Positions 18,026 to 26,459 of a DNA stretch of 64,000 bases are shown piece after piece. The notes beneath the pieces are model-generated. The model searched no databases. It had not been told where the DNA came from and saw only the letters and a list, made by a program, of their open reading frames with translations. Position 1 is the stretch's first letter; each line of letters starts with the position of its first letter. The translations under genes were made by a program, and so were the position numbers. Origin of the DNA: JBJTUH01 sp044346175 (lineage in GTDB: Bacteria; Cyanobacteriota; Vampirovibrionia; Vampirovibrionales; JAJTHC01); assembly GCA_044346175.1 (NCBI GenBank), contig JBIIZQ010000002.1, positions 124,001 through 188,000 of the forward strand, given 5' to 3'.

Positions 18026-18200
18026 TCCCGTTAGGTTTTTATACTACATACCGTTTGTCGTTTTTACGACGGATTTTTGCGGGAGGGTTGAAAACCCTCC
18101 CCTACATTGCGTTTCGAGGCACCGTGTGTAGGGGACGGTTTGTAACCGTCCCGTTACGGAGGGGTTATTTTAATACCTTGAGCCATACATGTCATACCGA
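18026..18200. repeat. Intergenic repeat copy 2 (about 175 bp)
   Basis: This is the direct repeat of 17768-17937, offset by 258-263 bases because of a 5-base insertion near its start. It runs into the REP-like hairpin at 18194-18213. It ends about 80 bases from the stop of the TPR gene. Confidence 0.9.
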
Positions 18201-18213
18201 TGAAAATCGGTAT
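18194..18213. repeat. REP-like hairpin ATACCGAT-GAAA-ATCGGTAT
   Basis: Second copy of the dispersed hairpin in inverse orientation to 17982-18001, within GTCAT...CC flanks. Confidence 0.85.
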
Positions 18214-18276
18214 CCATCTTCTGTTCATAATGTTGAGCTTTTTGGCTTTATGGACACAAAAAACAGTCAACATGCT

Positions 18277-19218
18277 TTAATGAGCGAACATATCACTAAC
18301 AAGGTTCTTCATTCGAATCGCCTCTTGATATGATTCCATATCCCCTTGCGCTACAAATAATTGTTTGGCTTTTTCTAAGTCAGCAAAAGCCCCTGCTTTA
18401 TCACGCAGTAAAGCTTTTGCCCTCCCTCTGTTATAGTATGCCAGAGCATCTTGCGGGTTGAGTGCAATCGCTTGGGTATAATCTGAAATCGCTCCTGTAT
18501 TATCCCCCAAGGCAGACTTTGCATTTCCTCTGTTATTGTATGCGTCAGCACATTTAGGGTCGAGAGCAATCGCTTGGGTATAATCTAAAATAGCACCTGT
18601 ATTATCCCCCAAGGCAGACTTTGCATTCCCTCTGTTATAGTATGCCTTAGCTAATTGAGGGTTGAGTGCAATCGCTTGGGTATAATCTGAAATCGCTCCT
18701 GTATTATCCCCCAAGTCAAACTTTACATTTCCTCTGTCTCCGTATACCATAGCATCCTGCGGGTTGAGTGCAATCGCTTGGGTATAATCTGAAATAGCAC
18801 CTGTATAATCTCCCGATAGAGCCTTTGCCTTTCCTCTAGCTCCGTATGCCATAGCATATTTAGGGTCGAGTTCAATCGCTTGGGTGAAGTCTGAAATCGC
18901 TCCTGTATTATCTCCCGATAGAACCTTTGCTGCCCCTCTAGCTCCGTATGCCATAGCATATTTAGGGTCGAGTTCAATCGCTTGGGTGAAGTCTAAAATA
19001 GCACCTGTATAATCTCCCGATAGAGCCTTTGCCTTTCCTCTAGCTCGGTATGCTTCGGCATCTTTGGGGTTTTTTGCAATCGCTTGGGTATAGGTTGAAA
19101 TAGCCTCTGTGTTGCTGGTTTCTCCTAAGGTTTGAGCTTGCAGGCGACTTGCCTGAAAAGAAAAAGTACCCAACATCAGTACAATCGATACAACCAATAG
19201 ATGTTTAGCTTTTAACAT
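18277..19218 (-). CDS. Secreted tetratricopeptide-repeat protein
   Basis: The start at 19218 has AAGGG just upstream and opens a signal peptide (KHLLVVSIVLMLGTFSF, cleavage near LQAQ). The mature part is seven 34-residue TPR units of the A-Y-RG-A-L-GD-GAI-D-TQAI-L-P type, plus a degenerate C-terminal cap, 313 residues in all. Neighbouring units are almost identical in DNA with a 102-base period, for example two copies of SDFTQAIELDPKYAMAYGARG-type sequence. TPRs mediate protein-protein contacts; the partner is unknown, and the location is probably periplasmic. Repeats of the same family lie on both sides of the gene, which suggests a mobile or recombining islet. Confidence 0.9.
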   Translation of the reverse strand: MLKAKHLLVVSIVLMLGTFSFQASRLQAQTLGETSNTEAISTYTQAIAKNPKDAEAYRARGKAKALSGDYTGAILDFTQAIELDPKYAMAYGARGAAKVLSGDNTGAISDFTQAIELDPKYAMAYGARGKAKALSGDYTGAISDYTQAIALNPQDAMVYGDRGNVKFDLGDNTGAISDYTQAIALNPQLAKAYYNRGNAKSALGDNTGAILDYTQAIALDPKCADAYNNRGNAKSALGDNTGAISDYTQAIALNPQDALAYYNRGRAKALLRDKAGAFADLEKAKQLFVAQGDMESYQEAIRMKNLVSDMFAH

Positions 19219-19601
19219 ATTAGCCCTTATACTTTCTAATGACCACCAAAGCATACCAATGGATAGATTTACAAAAACAGTATATCTTATTGTAAAACGA
19301 AAAAAGTATTTTTATAATGTTTTTGCTCCCTAAAGTTACAAAGTTACATGGTAAAATAAAGGCTCCTGCTTCACCGATGCAAATCGGTTGAAAAATCCAT
19401 ATTTAGCCCTCGGTTATACTGTAAGTTTTTGCGGGAGGGTTGAAAACCCTCCCCTACATTGCGTTTCGAGGCATCGTCATACCAACGTAAGAGATACACC
19501 CAGCATTGTAATCTTATAGCCCTTACGGCATACTGAGAAGGTCATTTTTACTAAAAGGTCTTTTTTGAATCAAGAACGCTTACCCAAGAAAGCTTACCAC
19601 A
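19219..19601. other. Upstream region of the TPR gene with repeat fragments
   Basis: About 380 bases hold a degraded REP-like hairpin ACCGAT-GCAA-ATCGGT (19373-19388) and a partial copy of the larger repeat (19425-19482). No gene is supported. Confidence 0.5.
19425..19482. repeat. Partial copy 3 of the intergenic repeat
   Basis: It carries GCGGGAGGGTTGAAAACCC, CTCCCCTACATTGCG and TTTCGAGGCA as in the two longer copies, then diverges. It lies on the other side of the TPR gene. Confidence 0.85.
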
Positions 19602-19907
19602 ATGCGTTTAGATAAGTTTTTAAAGTGCGTACGGGTCATTAAACGCCGCACGGTTGCCAATGAGTTATGCGACCTCGGACTTGTCACCGTGAATGGCAAA
19701 GTCGCAAGAGCCTCTGCCGAAGTACGTGCAGGGGACCTCATTGAAGGACGGATTGTAAACCGTCACTTCAAGCTTTCAGTCCTTGAAGTGCCTCGACACG
19801 AACTCCCACCCGCCAAAATACCCGCCTACATCACGCTTGAGACCTCCTATAGCACCAGTAAGCCTAGCGCCATCATCCATGAGACGACCCCAGACACCAC
19901 TGAGTAA
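19602..19907 (+). CDS. rqcP: S4-domain RNA-binding protein, RqcP/Hsp15 type
   Basis: The 101-residue protein opens with MRLDKFLKCVRVIKRRTVA and continues GLVTVNGKVARASAEVRAGD, the complete S4 fold of RqcP (YabO) and Hsp15. These proteins bind the obstructed 50S-tRNA complex in ribosome-associated quality control; RqcP helps RqcH add alanine tails. The match to Bacillus RqcP is closer in the first 60 residues than to the longer E. coli Hsp15. The acidic, Thr/Ser-rich C-tail is not conserved. The gene stands alone before tRNA-His. Assignment between the two subfamilies is by eye. Confidence 0.8.
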   Translation: MRLDKFLKCVRVIKRRTVANELCDLGLVTVNGKVARASAEVRAGDLIEGRIVNRHFKLSVLEVPRHELPPAKIPAYITLETSYSTSKPSAIIHETTPDTTE

Positions 19908-20043
19908 CCGCTTACATCACTGAGAAGTTATGCACACCAAGCCTACTTTTGACCCCTCACGTCACAACCACTCAAAGAAATAAAACAAAAAGGGATTGCA
20001 TTTTTTTATTTAGCGTCTAGTATTATAAGATATAGTCTGTATG

Positions 20044-20062
20044 TGATGCTTTTATAGCATCA
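20044..20062 (+). promoter_or_regulatory. Hairpin just upstream of tRNA-His
   Basis: TGATGCT-TTTAT-AGCATCA is a perfect 7-bp hairpin that ends six bases before the tRNA. It may mark the leader processed off the tRNA precursor. A TATTAT at 20021-20026 is a possible -10 box. Confidence 0.3.
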
Positions 20063-20068
20063 ACATAT

Positions 20069-20145
20069 GGCGGGTATCGCCAAGTGGTTAAGGCCTCGGG
20101 TTGTGGTTCCGATATACGCGGGTTCGACTCCCGTTACCCGCCCCA
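20069..20145 (+). tRNA. tRNA-His (anticodon GTG)
   Basis: The cloverleaf folds with the anticodon loop TTGTGGT (GTG), T-loop GTTCGAC and acceptor stem GCGGGTA/TACCCGC. The extra G at 20069 (G-1) can pair with discriminator C20142, the histidine identity element. CCA is encoded at 20143-20145, unlike the other two tRNAs here. Confidence 0.96.
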
Positions 20146-20271
20146 TTTTAAACCTCTCTCCTACTTTTTAGTAAAAGGCGAGAGGTTTTTTACATGTCAT
20201 TGTTCCCCTCATGCTTTGCACTCAAGTTTTTACCATTACGCTACCGTTGTCACGGATAAGGTCTCCTCGTT

Positions 20272-21171
20272 ATGCACACCACTGCTTCCCACCAAGCCAC
20301 ACATCCCCGTATTCCTGTGATGATTCTAGGGGCATGTGGACGCATGGGGAAGGAAGCCGTAAAAACGATGCTTCAACATGACACAGCGTTTGAACTCATC
20401 GGTCTTTTCGACCGTAACCACGAAGGCATACGGGCGGGATATCTGGTAGGTATGCCCGAACATCCTTGTACCACAAAGGTTTCCTATAGTCTTACAAGTA
20501 TGATTGAACAGGCACAAGCAAGCACCCTACTGCCTCAACAACGTTTCATTGTGATTGACCTCACCGTTGCAAAAAGTACCATGCAGCACCTGCCTCAACT
20601 GATTGAAGCGGGGGGACTTCCTGTCATAGGTGCCACTGGGTTTAGCGAACAGGACATCCATACGCTTGATACGCTTTTAAAAGCACATCGTCAGGAAGGT
20701 GCCTTGATTCCCAATTTCTCGATAGGTGCCGTGCTACTGATGCAATTTGCCCAAAAAGCCAGTGCCTACTTTGACCACAGTGAACTCATCGAATATCATC
20801 ATAATCAAAAACTCGATGCCCCCAGTGGTACCGCTGTGCGTACCGCCCATATGATGCACGAGACACGCCCTCAGTTTGGAACCAGCAATGTGGCAGACCA
20901 CGAAACCATGGCAGGTGCCAGAGGCTGCAAAACACAAGGCGGTTTGCATATCCATAGTGTTCGTCTCCCTGGATTGGTTGCCCATCAGGAAGTATTATTT
21001 GGCGCAGCGGGAGAATTACTCACCCTACGTCATGACAGTTTTGACCGCGCCTGTTTCATGCCCGGCGTTCGGCAAGTAGCGAAAGCACTGGCGACGCATA
21101 CGGATATGGATGCCGACACCTACGCAAGCAGCTGTGCGGGCCTACATATCGGCTTAGAGCATTATCTGTAA
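20272..21171 (+). CDS. dapB: 4-hydroxy-tetrahydrodipicolinate reductase
   Basis: DapB reduces hydroxy-tetrahydrodipicolinate in the lysine/diaminopimelate pathway in the cytoplasm. The NAD(P)H site is MILGACGRMGKE. IGATGFS, NFSIGAVLLMQF, EYHHNQKLDAPSGTA (catalytic His pair and Lys) and HSVRLPGLVAHQEVLFG follow in the family order. At 299 residues it is slightly longer than the usual 270, with a 13-residue N-terminal tail. dapA, the preceding enzyme in the pathway, is elsewhere in the window at 48139. Confidence 0.97.
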   Translation: MHTTASHQATHPRIPVMILGACGRMGKEAVKTMLQHDTAFELIGLFDRNHEGIRAGYLVGMPEHPCTTKVSYSLTSMIEQAQASTLLPQQRFIVIDLTVAKSTMQHLPQLIEAGGLPVIGATGFSEQDIHTLDTLLKAHRQEGALIPNFSIGAVLLMQFAQKASAYFDHSELIEYHHNQKLDAPSGTAVRTAHMMHETRPQFGTSNVADHETMAGARGCKTQGGLHIHSVRLPGLVAHQEVLFGAAGELLTLRHDSFDRACFMPGVRQVAKALATHTDMDADTYASSCAGLHIGLEHYL

Positions 21172-21215
21172 AAAGACCTAAAAAAAAACCTACACGTGAG
21201 AGACACTTGTAGGTT
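21170..21215 (-). terminator. Intrinsic terminator for the minus-strand small gene
   Basis: AACCTACA (21187-21194) and TGTAGGTT (21208-21215) pair, with further inner pairing. Read on the minus strand a long T-run follows (complement of 21173-21188). It would end the transcript of 21457-21711, some 240 bases away, and may also stop dapB weakly. Confidence 0.6.
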
Positions 21216-21456
21216 GGGGTTATTCAACAGTAAATCTTGTTTTTTAAATGAGCGTATAAGACTAGGTGATTAAAATCGTAAATCTGGCGTGTATCGTAAC
21301 GACGATGGACACTGAGTGTGCTTTGCAAAAAGCGAGTGAAGAGAAAATAGAAGTGCCTAGAAGGCTAGAGATACAACGTTATTTTAAAGCTTAGGGTAAT
21401 AATAACACATAGGGTTATGGAACGCAATAGGTTAATAAACAAAATTAAAAGAAACT

Positions 21457-21711
21457 TTAGTTATGAATCATTTTAGAAAACATACGAGAAAACAAACCTT
21501 GCTCTGTACTATCGTTACGATAGCCCTTGGAAGCTGCTTCAGCACTACCAAAACGAATGGATAGGGTATCGCCATGAGCGTTACGGGCTGAAACCTTAGG
21601 AGCTTGGGCTTGGAGTTGATTGATAGGGGAAGCAATCACGATATCACGTGAGCGGAAAGAAGGTTGAGGTTTTGAGAGTCGTAAGGGAGAGCTGAGAGAC
21701 TGGATATTCAT
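21457..21711 (-). CDS. Small hypothetical protein
   Basis: The 84-residue protein has no family I recognise. It is polar and basic, with no signal peptide or membrane segment, and ends in a FSRMFSKMI helix. Support comes from CAAGG before the ATG, AT-rich promoter-like DNA upstream (TATACATTATAG on the minus strand near 21830), and a terminator downstream. The function cannot be guessed. Confidence 0.55.
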   Translation of the reverse strand: MNIQSLSSPLRLSKPQPSFRSRDIVIASPINQLQAQAPKVSARNAHGDTLSIRFGSAEAASKGYRNDSTEQGLFSRMFSKMIHN

Positions 21712-22151
21712 CGTAGTGAGACCTTGATTGTTGTAGTAAAAGTAATGGGCGTTTACGTGTGTTTTGAAGAGAAATCAGAGAGAAAGAAAGTGGTATTTAT
21801 TTGTGTTTGTTTAACACTTTCTATAATGTATAATATACACTATACCTAAGTGTGTCAACCTACACAAAGGTTATTTACTAAGGTTTTAATATTTTCTTTA
21901 TATTTGGTTTCAGGCACATATCGCATAAACCCGCAAGCACCCGTGGGCTTAAAGCATGACGACAAAAGGCTTACAGGCTTAAGACAAGATGCTATTTCAT
22001 CTGCATACTGTAAGTTACCAAGACCTAGAGAACGCCCGAGAGATAATCTGCCGAAACCCTTTTACATCATGAATGTGAAAGCTACGAAAACCACAACGCA
22101 TTTCGACGAAACCTCTCCAAGCACGGAGGCATACACAGGAAAACCATCGTT
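21712..22151. other. Divergent promoter region
   Basis: On the plus strand, overlapping TATAAT boxes occur at 21822-21827 and 21829-21834. The same AT-rich block offers -10-like sequence to the minus-strand gene. A GTG-started frame (21850-22155) overlaps the next gene by four bases but shows no protein-like features. Nothing else is evident. Confidence 0.35.
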
Positions 22152-22862
22152 ATGATAAGACGTGACCCTCAACGACAGAAAAACAGTGCCTCCTATTGGC
22201 AGGTACCTAAACTGATACCATTTCCAAGACTCTTCATACCCTACGGCTTCCAAATCGGATACATTCGTCAGCGTTGCGGACAACTGCTAGGCTGGTTCGG
22301 ACTCGGACTCCTGACCCTGGGTCTCCTCGGCATAGGACACACCATTGTCACGAGCTTTTCTTACACACTGATACATCAACACGCTATCTCATCAGACCCG
22401 CACGCTCAGTATCCTTCAGAAGGGCTTGTAGCACCCACGCCACAACCCACCCTTTTGCAAAGTTTATTACCCAAAGCTTGGGCAGCCAAGGCTAAGAAAA
22501 AATCAAAAGAGGTCATTGAAAAGCAGTTAGACGATTGCAATAAAACCCTCAGCATTCTTGAAACCAAAGTAGCCGAGCGGTCGTTTTTCACAGGAGAAGA
22601 CCAAAAGCACTTGATAGAACTCATAGGTTTACTCAAAACTTTGCCCGATGAGCTAGGTACAGACGAGCCTCGTGTACCCATCTTAATGTACCGTTTGGTC
22701 AAAATCCTTAAAGTACGGGAAGAACCCCTTGAGGCTTGGGAGTATTTACAGGTACTTATTACCAAATACCCCAAGGCACCCGAGCGTAAACGCTACGAGT
22801 ACGAGCAGAAAAAACTTGAAGAGGTCATGAAAGACCCTCTCATCCCCAGTAGCCTAAAATAG
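22152..22862 (+). CDS. Membrane-anchored hypothetical protein with helical C-terminus
   Basis: The 236-residue protein has a basic N-terminus, one membrane segment (residues about 44-66, LLGWFGLGLLTLGLLGIGHTI), and a soluble part with Lys-rich helices. The last 100 residues (DELGTDEPRVPILMYRLVKIL...EPLEAWEYLQVLITKYPKAPE) look like a TPR-type helical pair seen in tol-pal-associated or outer-membrane assembly proteins, but this is only a resemblance. AGGAAA stands about ten bases before ATG. It lies upstream of tRNA-Phe on the opposite strand. Confidence 0.65.
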   Translation: MIRRDPQRQKNSASYWQVPKLIPFPRLFIPYGFQIGYIRQRCGQLLGWFGLGLLTLGLLGIGHTIVTSFSYTLIHQHAISSDPHAQYPSEGLVAPTPQPTLLQSLLPKAWAAKAKKKSKEVIEKQLDDCNKTLSILETKVAERSFFTGEDQKHLIELIGLLKTLPDELGTDEPRVPILMYRLVKILKVREEPLEAWEYLQVLITKYPKAPERKRYEYEQKKLEEVMKDPLIPSSLK

Positions 22863-22893
22863 CCACGAGAGGGACGAAACAAGCAATAAAAAA

Positions 22894-22966
22894 TGCCACC
22901 AGCCGGATTCGAACCAGCGACACGGGGATTTTCAGTCCCCTGCTCTACCGACTGAGCTATGGTGGC
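22894..22966 (-). tRNA. tRNA-Phe (anticodon GAA)
   Basis: On the minus strand the acceptor GCCACCA pairs with TGGTGGC. The D-arm is GCTC AGTCGGTA GAGC, the anticodon loop CTGAAAA contains GAA, and the T-loop is TTCGAAT. The discriminator is A and no CCA is encoded; a run of six T follows. Confidence 0.96.
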
Positions 22967-23589
22967 ATATACTTTGTTTACAAAAAGCCTAAACCTAGAA
23001 AAACTTAAACCTAGAAACGAAACCCCAGAATCAAATGAGCAAGCATTTTAAAGTCTAAAGGAGGTAAAGCATCTTGTATCCTCATATTAACGCAAGAACA
23101 TACAATCGTGTCAATCTTTCCTTGAAGGTTCTTTATATGTTTCATGATGCAAACCGATGAAAGGTATCACACGACCCTTCTCACAGACTAAAGCTTTATT
23201 AACCCTCTTGCCAAGTTAGCGGTAATCGGTCAAACTGCTAAGTGTATAGTATCAATAGTATTTCTGCGTATTGAATGGGCATGCGATGGCGATAAGTGCA
23301 TGCGTTTTATGTGTAAAACTCCTCCCCTCAACCTGAACGTATGGCAGAGATGCCTGAGTGTGATGACCTGAGTGTGATGATAGGTATAGCCCAAAGTGCC
23401 ATTTGTGGATACGTGTTTGTGTATTCGTTTGTTTCTTTGTGTGTTTTTTTCGTTTGATATGCACCCCCTAATATATTGAGTAAAAATCCCTTGATACCCA
23501 CAGGTTCATAGGTTTCACTGAATGATGTCCTACCCCCACGCTTAAAACAAGTGTCAATAACACCACCCCTGAAAGGATACCCTCAAACG
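22967..23589. other. Intergenic region before the acyl-CoA synthetase gene
   Basis: About 620 bases without a supported gene. It holds a spaced repeat TAAACCTAGAAA (22990-23001 and 23006-23017) and a tandem 14-mer CCTGAGTGTGATGA (23353-23366 and 23367-23380). Both may be chance or slippage products. AAAGGA lies before the next start. Confidence 0.4.
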
Positions 23590-26364
23590 ATGATTTACGC
23601 AGCGTATAATACATACAATCCCTATGTCGTAGACCCCGCCCATGATGTCTTTCGATATGAGCCACGGAGCTTAGATGCTATTTTTGCCCCTAAATCCGTT
23701 GCCGTCATTGGTGCCACTGAGAAACACGGCAGCGTAGGACGAACCATTTTATGGAACCTTATCACCAGTAACTTTAACGGCGTTGTTTTTCCTGTGAACC
23801 CCACTCGAAAAAGTGTGCTAGGGATTGCAACCTATCCAAGCATTAAAGATGTCCCTGAAAAAGTAGACCTTGCCGTGATTGTCACGCCAGCCCCTAAAGT
23901 TCCCGCAGTCATTCAAGAATGTGCCGAGCTAGGGGTACCTGGTGCCATTATTATTTCTGCTGGTTTTAAGGAAGTAGGCCCTGAGGGTGTCAAGCTAGAA
24001 CAGGATATTTTAGAAATTGCCCAACGTTCAGGGATGCGTATTGTAGGGCCTAACTGCTTAGGGGTCATGAATGCTCGTAAAGGACTCAATGCCACCTTTG
24101 CAAAAGGCATGGCACGTCCGGGGGATGTTGCCTTTATCAGTCAGAGTGGTGCTTTGTGTACTGCGGTACTGGACTGGAGCTATCAAGCCAATGTGGGCTT
24201 TAGTATGTTTGTCAGCGTGGGGTCAATGTTAGATGTCGACTGGGGCGATTTGATTTACTACCTTGGCGATGACCCCAATACCAAAAGTATCGTCCTGTAC
24301 ATGGAAACCATTGGCGATGCAAGGTCGTTCCTTTCGGCGGCAAGAGAAGTGGCCCGTGTTAAACCGATTGTGGTCATTAAACCTGGACGTACTGAAGGGG
24401 CTGCCAAAGCCGCTGCAAGCCATACGGGTTCCCTCACAGGAAGTGATGATGTCCTCGATGCTGCTTTTAAACGTTGTGGCGTATTACGTGTGGACAGTAT
24501 TGAAGAGGTCTTTGCCATGGCGGATGTCCTTGACAAGCAACCTCTCCCTAAAGGCCCTCGCCTCACCATTGTCACAAATGCTGGTGGGCCTGCCGTATTA
24601 GCCACAGATGCGTTACTCACCTCTGGAGGACAACTCACGGAGGTTTCTGAGGAAGCCATTGCGTCACTCAATGAAACACTCCCAAGTGCTTGGAGCCATA
24701 GCAACCCCATTGATGTTTTAGGGGATGCCGATGCTTCACGGTATGCACGCTCACTTGAAATCGCCGCCCAAGATGAAAATAGCGATGGGATGCTCGTCAT
24801 TCTTACCCCACAAGCCATGACAGAATCCACAGAAACGGCTCAACTTCTTGCACAATATGCTAAAAAGTATGATAAGCCCATTCTTGCAAGCTGGATGGGG
24901 GGTCAGGATGTTGCTTTGGGGGCTCAAGTGCTTAACCAAGCAGGGATTCCCGTATTTGCGTATCCTGATGCAGCGGCAAAAGCCTTTTCACGGATGTGGC
25001 AGTATGCCGAGCATTTAAACAGCCTCTATGAAACACCTCAGCTTTCTTCGGTATCAGATGACGCAGCACGACTCAAGCAAGACGCTTGTACCACGCTGAT
25101 TAACACTGTGCTAGGAGAGGGTCGGACGTTATTGACTGAATGGGAATCTAAAAAGTTACTCGCAAACTATGGTATCCCAACCGTCTTAACCGAACTTGCC
25201 CACACACGTGAAGAAGCCCTTGAAGCAGCGAATACCATGGGGTATCCTGTCGTACTCAAACTTCATTCCGAGACCATTACCCATAAAACGGATGTAGGGG
25301 GTGTGAAGCTCAATTTACAAACCCCCGAACATGTTTTGGAAGCTTATGACAGCATTCTGAAAAATGTCACTGAAAAAGCCGGTGCTGAACACTTCCAAGG
25401 GGTAAGCGTACAACAAATGATAAAGCTCTCTGAGGGGTATGAACTCATTCTTGGTGCAAGCCAAGACCCTCAATTTGGGCCTGTCATTCTTTGCGGAACA
25501 GGGGGCCAACTGGTAGAGGTGTATCACGACAGTGTCTTGGAACTCCCTCCTTTGAATAACAAACTCGCCAGACGGATGATGTCAAAAACCCGTATCTTCA
25601 AAGCACTGCAAGGGGTTCGGGGGCGTGACCCCGTTGACCTCAAGGCACTGGATGAACTCCTCGTACGCTTTAGCCAATTAGTGGTTGAACAACCGCGCAT
25701 TAAAGAGATTGACATTAACCCTTTAATGGCATCTCCATCGGGTCTCATTGCCCTAGATGCAAGGGTCGTACTCTTTGAGGAGGAAGAACTTACCAGCCTG
25801 CCTCATGTCCAAGCGATTCGTCCTTATCCCAGTCAATACACGACGGAGGGTAGCACGAAGCGTGGCGAATTACTCACCATTCGGCCCATTAAGCCTGAAG
25901 ATGAACCCTTGGCAAAGCACTTCCACATGAACCTTTCAGAGCGTAGTGTTTACTTGCGTTATATGCAGTCAATGCCTTTACAAGAGCGTTTGCAACACGA
26001 ACGTTTAAGTCGCTTATGCTTCATTGACTATGACCGAGAAATCGCCTTAATTGCCCTCACCCCTGATGATGCACTGCCTCAAGGTGAGAAAATGATTGGC
26101 GTAGGACGACTCAGCAAAGAACACGGTAGCGATGCGACAGGAACCTTCCGCATTTTGGTCTCCGACCCCTATCAAGGTCAAGGCGTGGGTCAGCGTCTCG
26201 TCAAAGAGGTCATTGAGGTCGCTCGTGCAGAAGGACTCTCTTTACTGTGTGGTCAAATTCTCAATGAGAACCGTGAGATGCAAGCCATTTGCGAACGCCT
26301 CGGGTTTACCCTCAAACCCATGGCAAAACATGCGGACAGACTCCTTGCCACGCTTATTCTATAG
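23590..26364 (+). CDS. ADP-forming acyl-CoA synthetase fused to a GNAT acetyltransferase
   Basis: Domain order over 924 residues is CoA-binding (about 30-130, SVAVIGATEKHGSVG), succinyl-CoA-ligase-like (about 150-440), ATP-grasp (about 530-730, LKLHSETITHKTDVGGVKL) and GNAT (about 757-924, acetyl-CoA loop QGQGVGQRL). This is the architecture of the protein lysine acetyltransferase Pat/YfiQ. Enterobacterial Pat has lost the phospho-accepting His, but here ASHTGSLTGSDD near residue 277 keeps it. It may therefore still make acetyl-CoA from acetate and ATP as well as acetylate proteins. The start at 23590 has AAAGGA upstream; 13 further open codons precede it. It stands alone in its transcript. 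Confidence 0.9.
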   Translation: MIYAAYNTYNPYVVDPAHDVFRYEPRSLDAIFAPKSVAVIGATEKHGSVGRTILWNLITSNFNGVVFPVNPTRKSVLGIATYPSIKDVPEKVDLAVIVTPAPKVPAVIQECAELGVPGAIIISAGFKEVGPEGVKLEQDILEIAQRSGMRIVGPNCLGVMNARKGLNATFAKGMARPGDVAFISQSGALCTAVLDWSYQANVGFSMFVSVGSMLDVDWGDLIYYLGDDPNTKSIVLYMETIGDARSFLSAAREVARVKPIVVIKPGRTEGAAKAAASHTGSLTGSDDVLDAAFKRCGVLRVDSIEEVFAMADVLDKQPLPKGPRLTIVTNAGGPAVLATDALLTSGGQLTEVSEEAIASLNETLPSAWSHSNPIDVLGDADASRYARSLEIAAQDENSDGMLVILTPQAMTESTETAQLLAQYAKKYDKPILASWMGGQDVALGAQVLNQAGIPVFAYPDAAAKAFSRMWQYAEHLNSLYETPQLSSVSDDAARLKQDACTTLINTVLGEGRTLLTEWESKKLLANYGIPTVLTELAHTREEALEAANTMGYPVVLKLHSETITHKTDVGGVKLNLQTPEHVLEAYDSILKNVTEKAGAEHFQGVSVQQMIKLSEGYELILGASQDPQFGPVILCGTGGQLVEVYHDSVLELPPLNNKLARRMMSKTRIFKALQGVRGRDPVDLKALDELLVRFSQLVVEQPRIKEIDINPLMASPSGLIALDARVVLFEEEELTSLPHVQAIRPYPSQYTTEGSTKRGELLTIRPIKPEDEPLAKHFHMNLSERSVYLRYMQSMPLQERLQHERLSRLCFIDYDREIALIALTPDDALPQGEKMIGVGRLSKEHGSDATGTFRILVSDPYQGQGVGQRLVKEVIEVARAEGLSLLCGQILNENREMQAICERLGFTLKPMAKHADRLLATLIL

Positions 26365-26380
26365 TCTCCTTTAACCTGCC

Positions 26381-26441
26381 AAAACAGCCTTTGCAAATCA
26401 CCTTGCCTAGGCTGTTTTGACGGGAGGGTGTGTGTCCCGTC
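26381..26441 (+). terminator. Two hairpins after the synthetase-GNAT gene
   Basis: AAAACAGCC/GGCTGTTTT (26381-26389, 26410-26418) is followed at once by GACGGGA/TCCCGTC (26419-26425, 26435-26441). They lie between two convergent genes. The second is followed by a weak T-rich stretch. Termination is likely but the fold is not a textbook one. Confidence 0.5.
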
Positions 26442-26459
26442 TCGGTTTCTTCAAAAACC

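Noticed and set aside
17792..18333. Two frames (17792-18016, 18055-18333) encoding the same FLRRIFAGGLKTLPYIAFRG-type peptide
   Set aside because: They lie wholly in the intergenic repeat copies; the peptide identity follows from the DNA repeat. No ribosome site or family support.
21850..22155. GTG-started 101-codon frame overlapping the 22152 gene by four bases
   Set aside because: Composition is not protein-like, the start is a GTG without a ribosome site, and the DNA lies in the likely promoter region. The ATGA overlap alone is not enough.
23353..23380. Tandem 14-mer considered as a CRISPR or VNTR array
   Set aside because: Only two units and no spacers.
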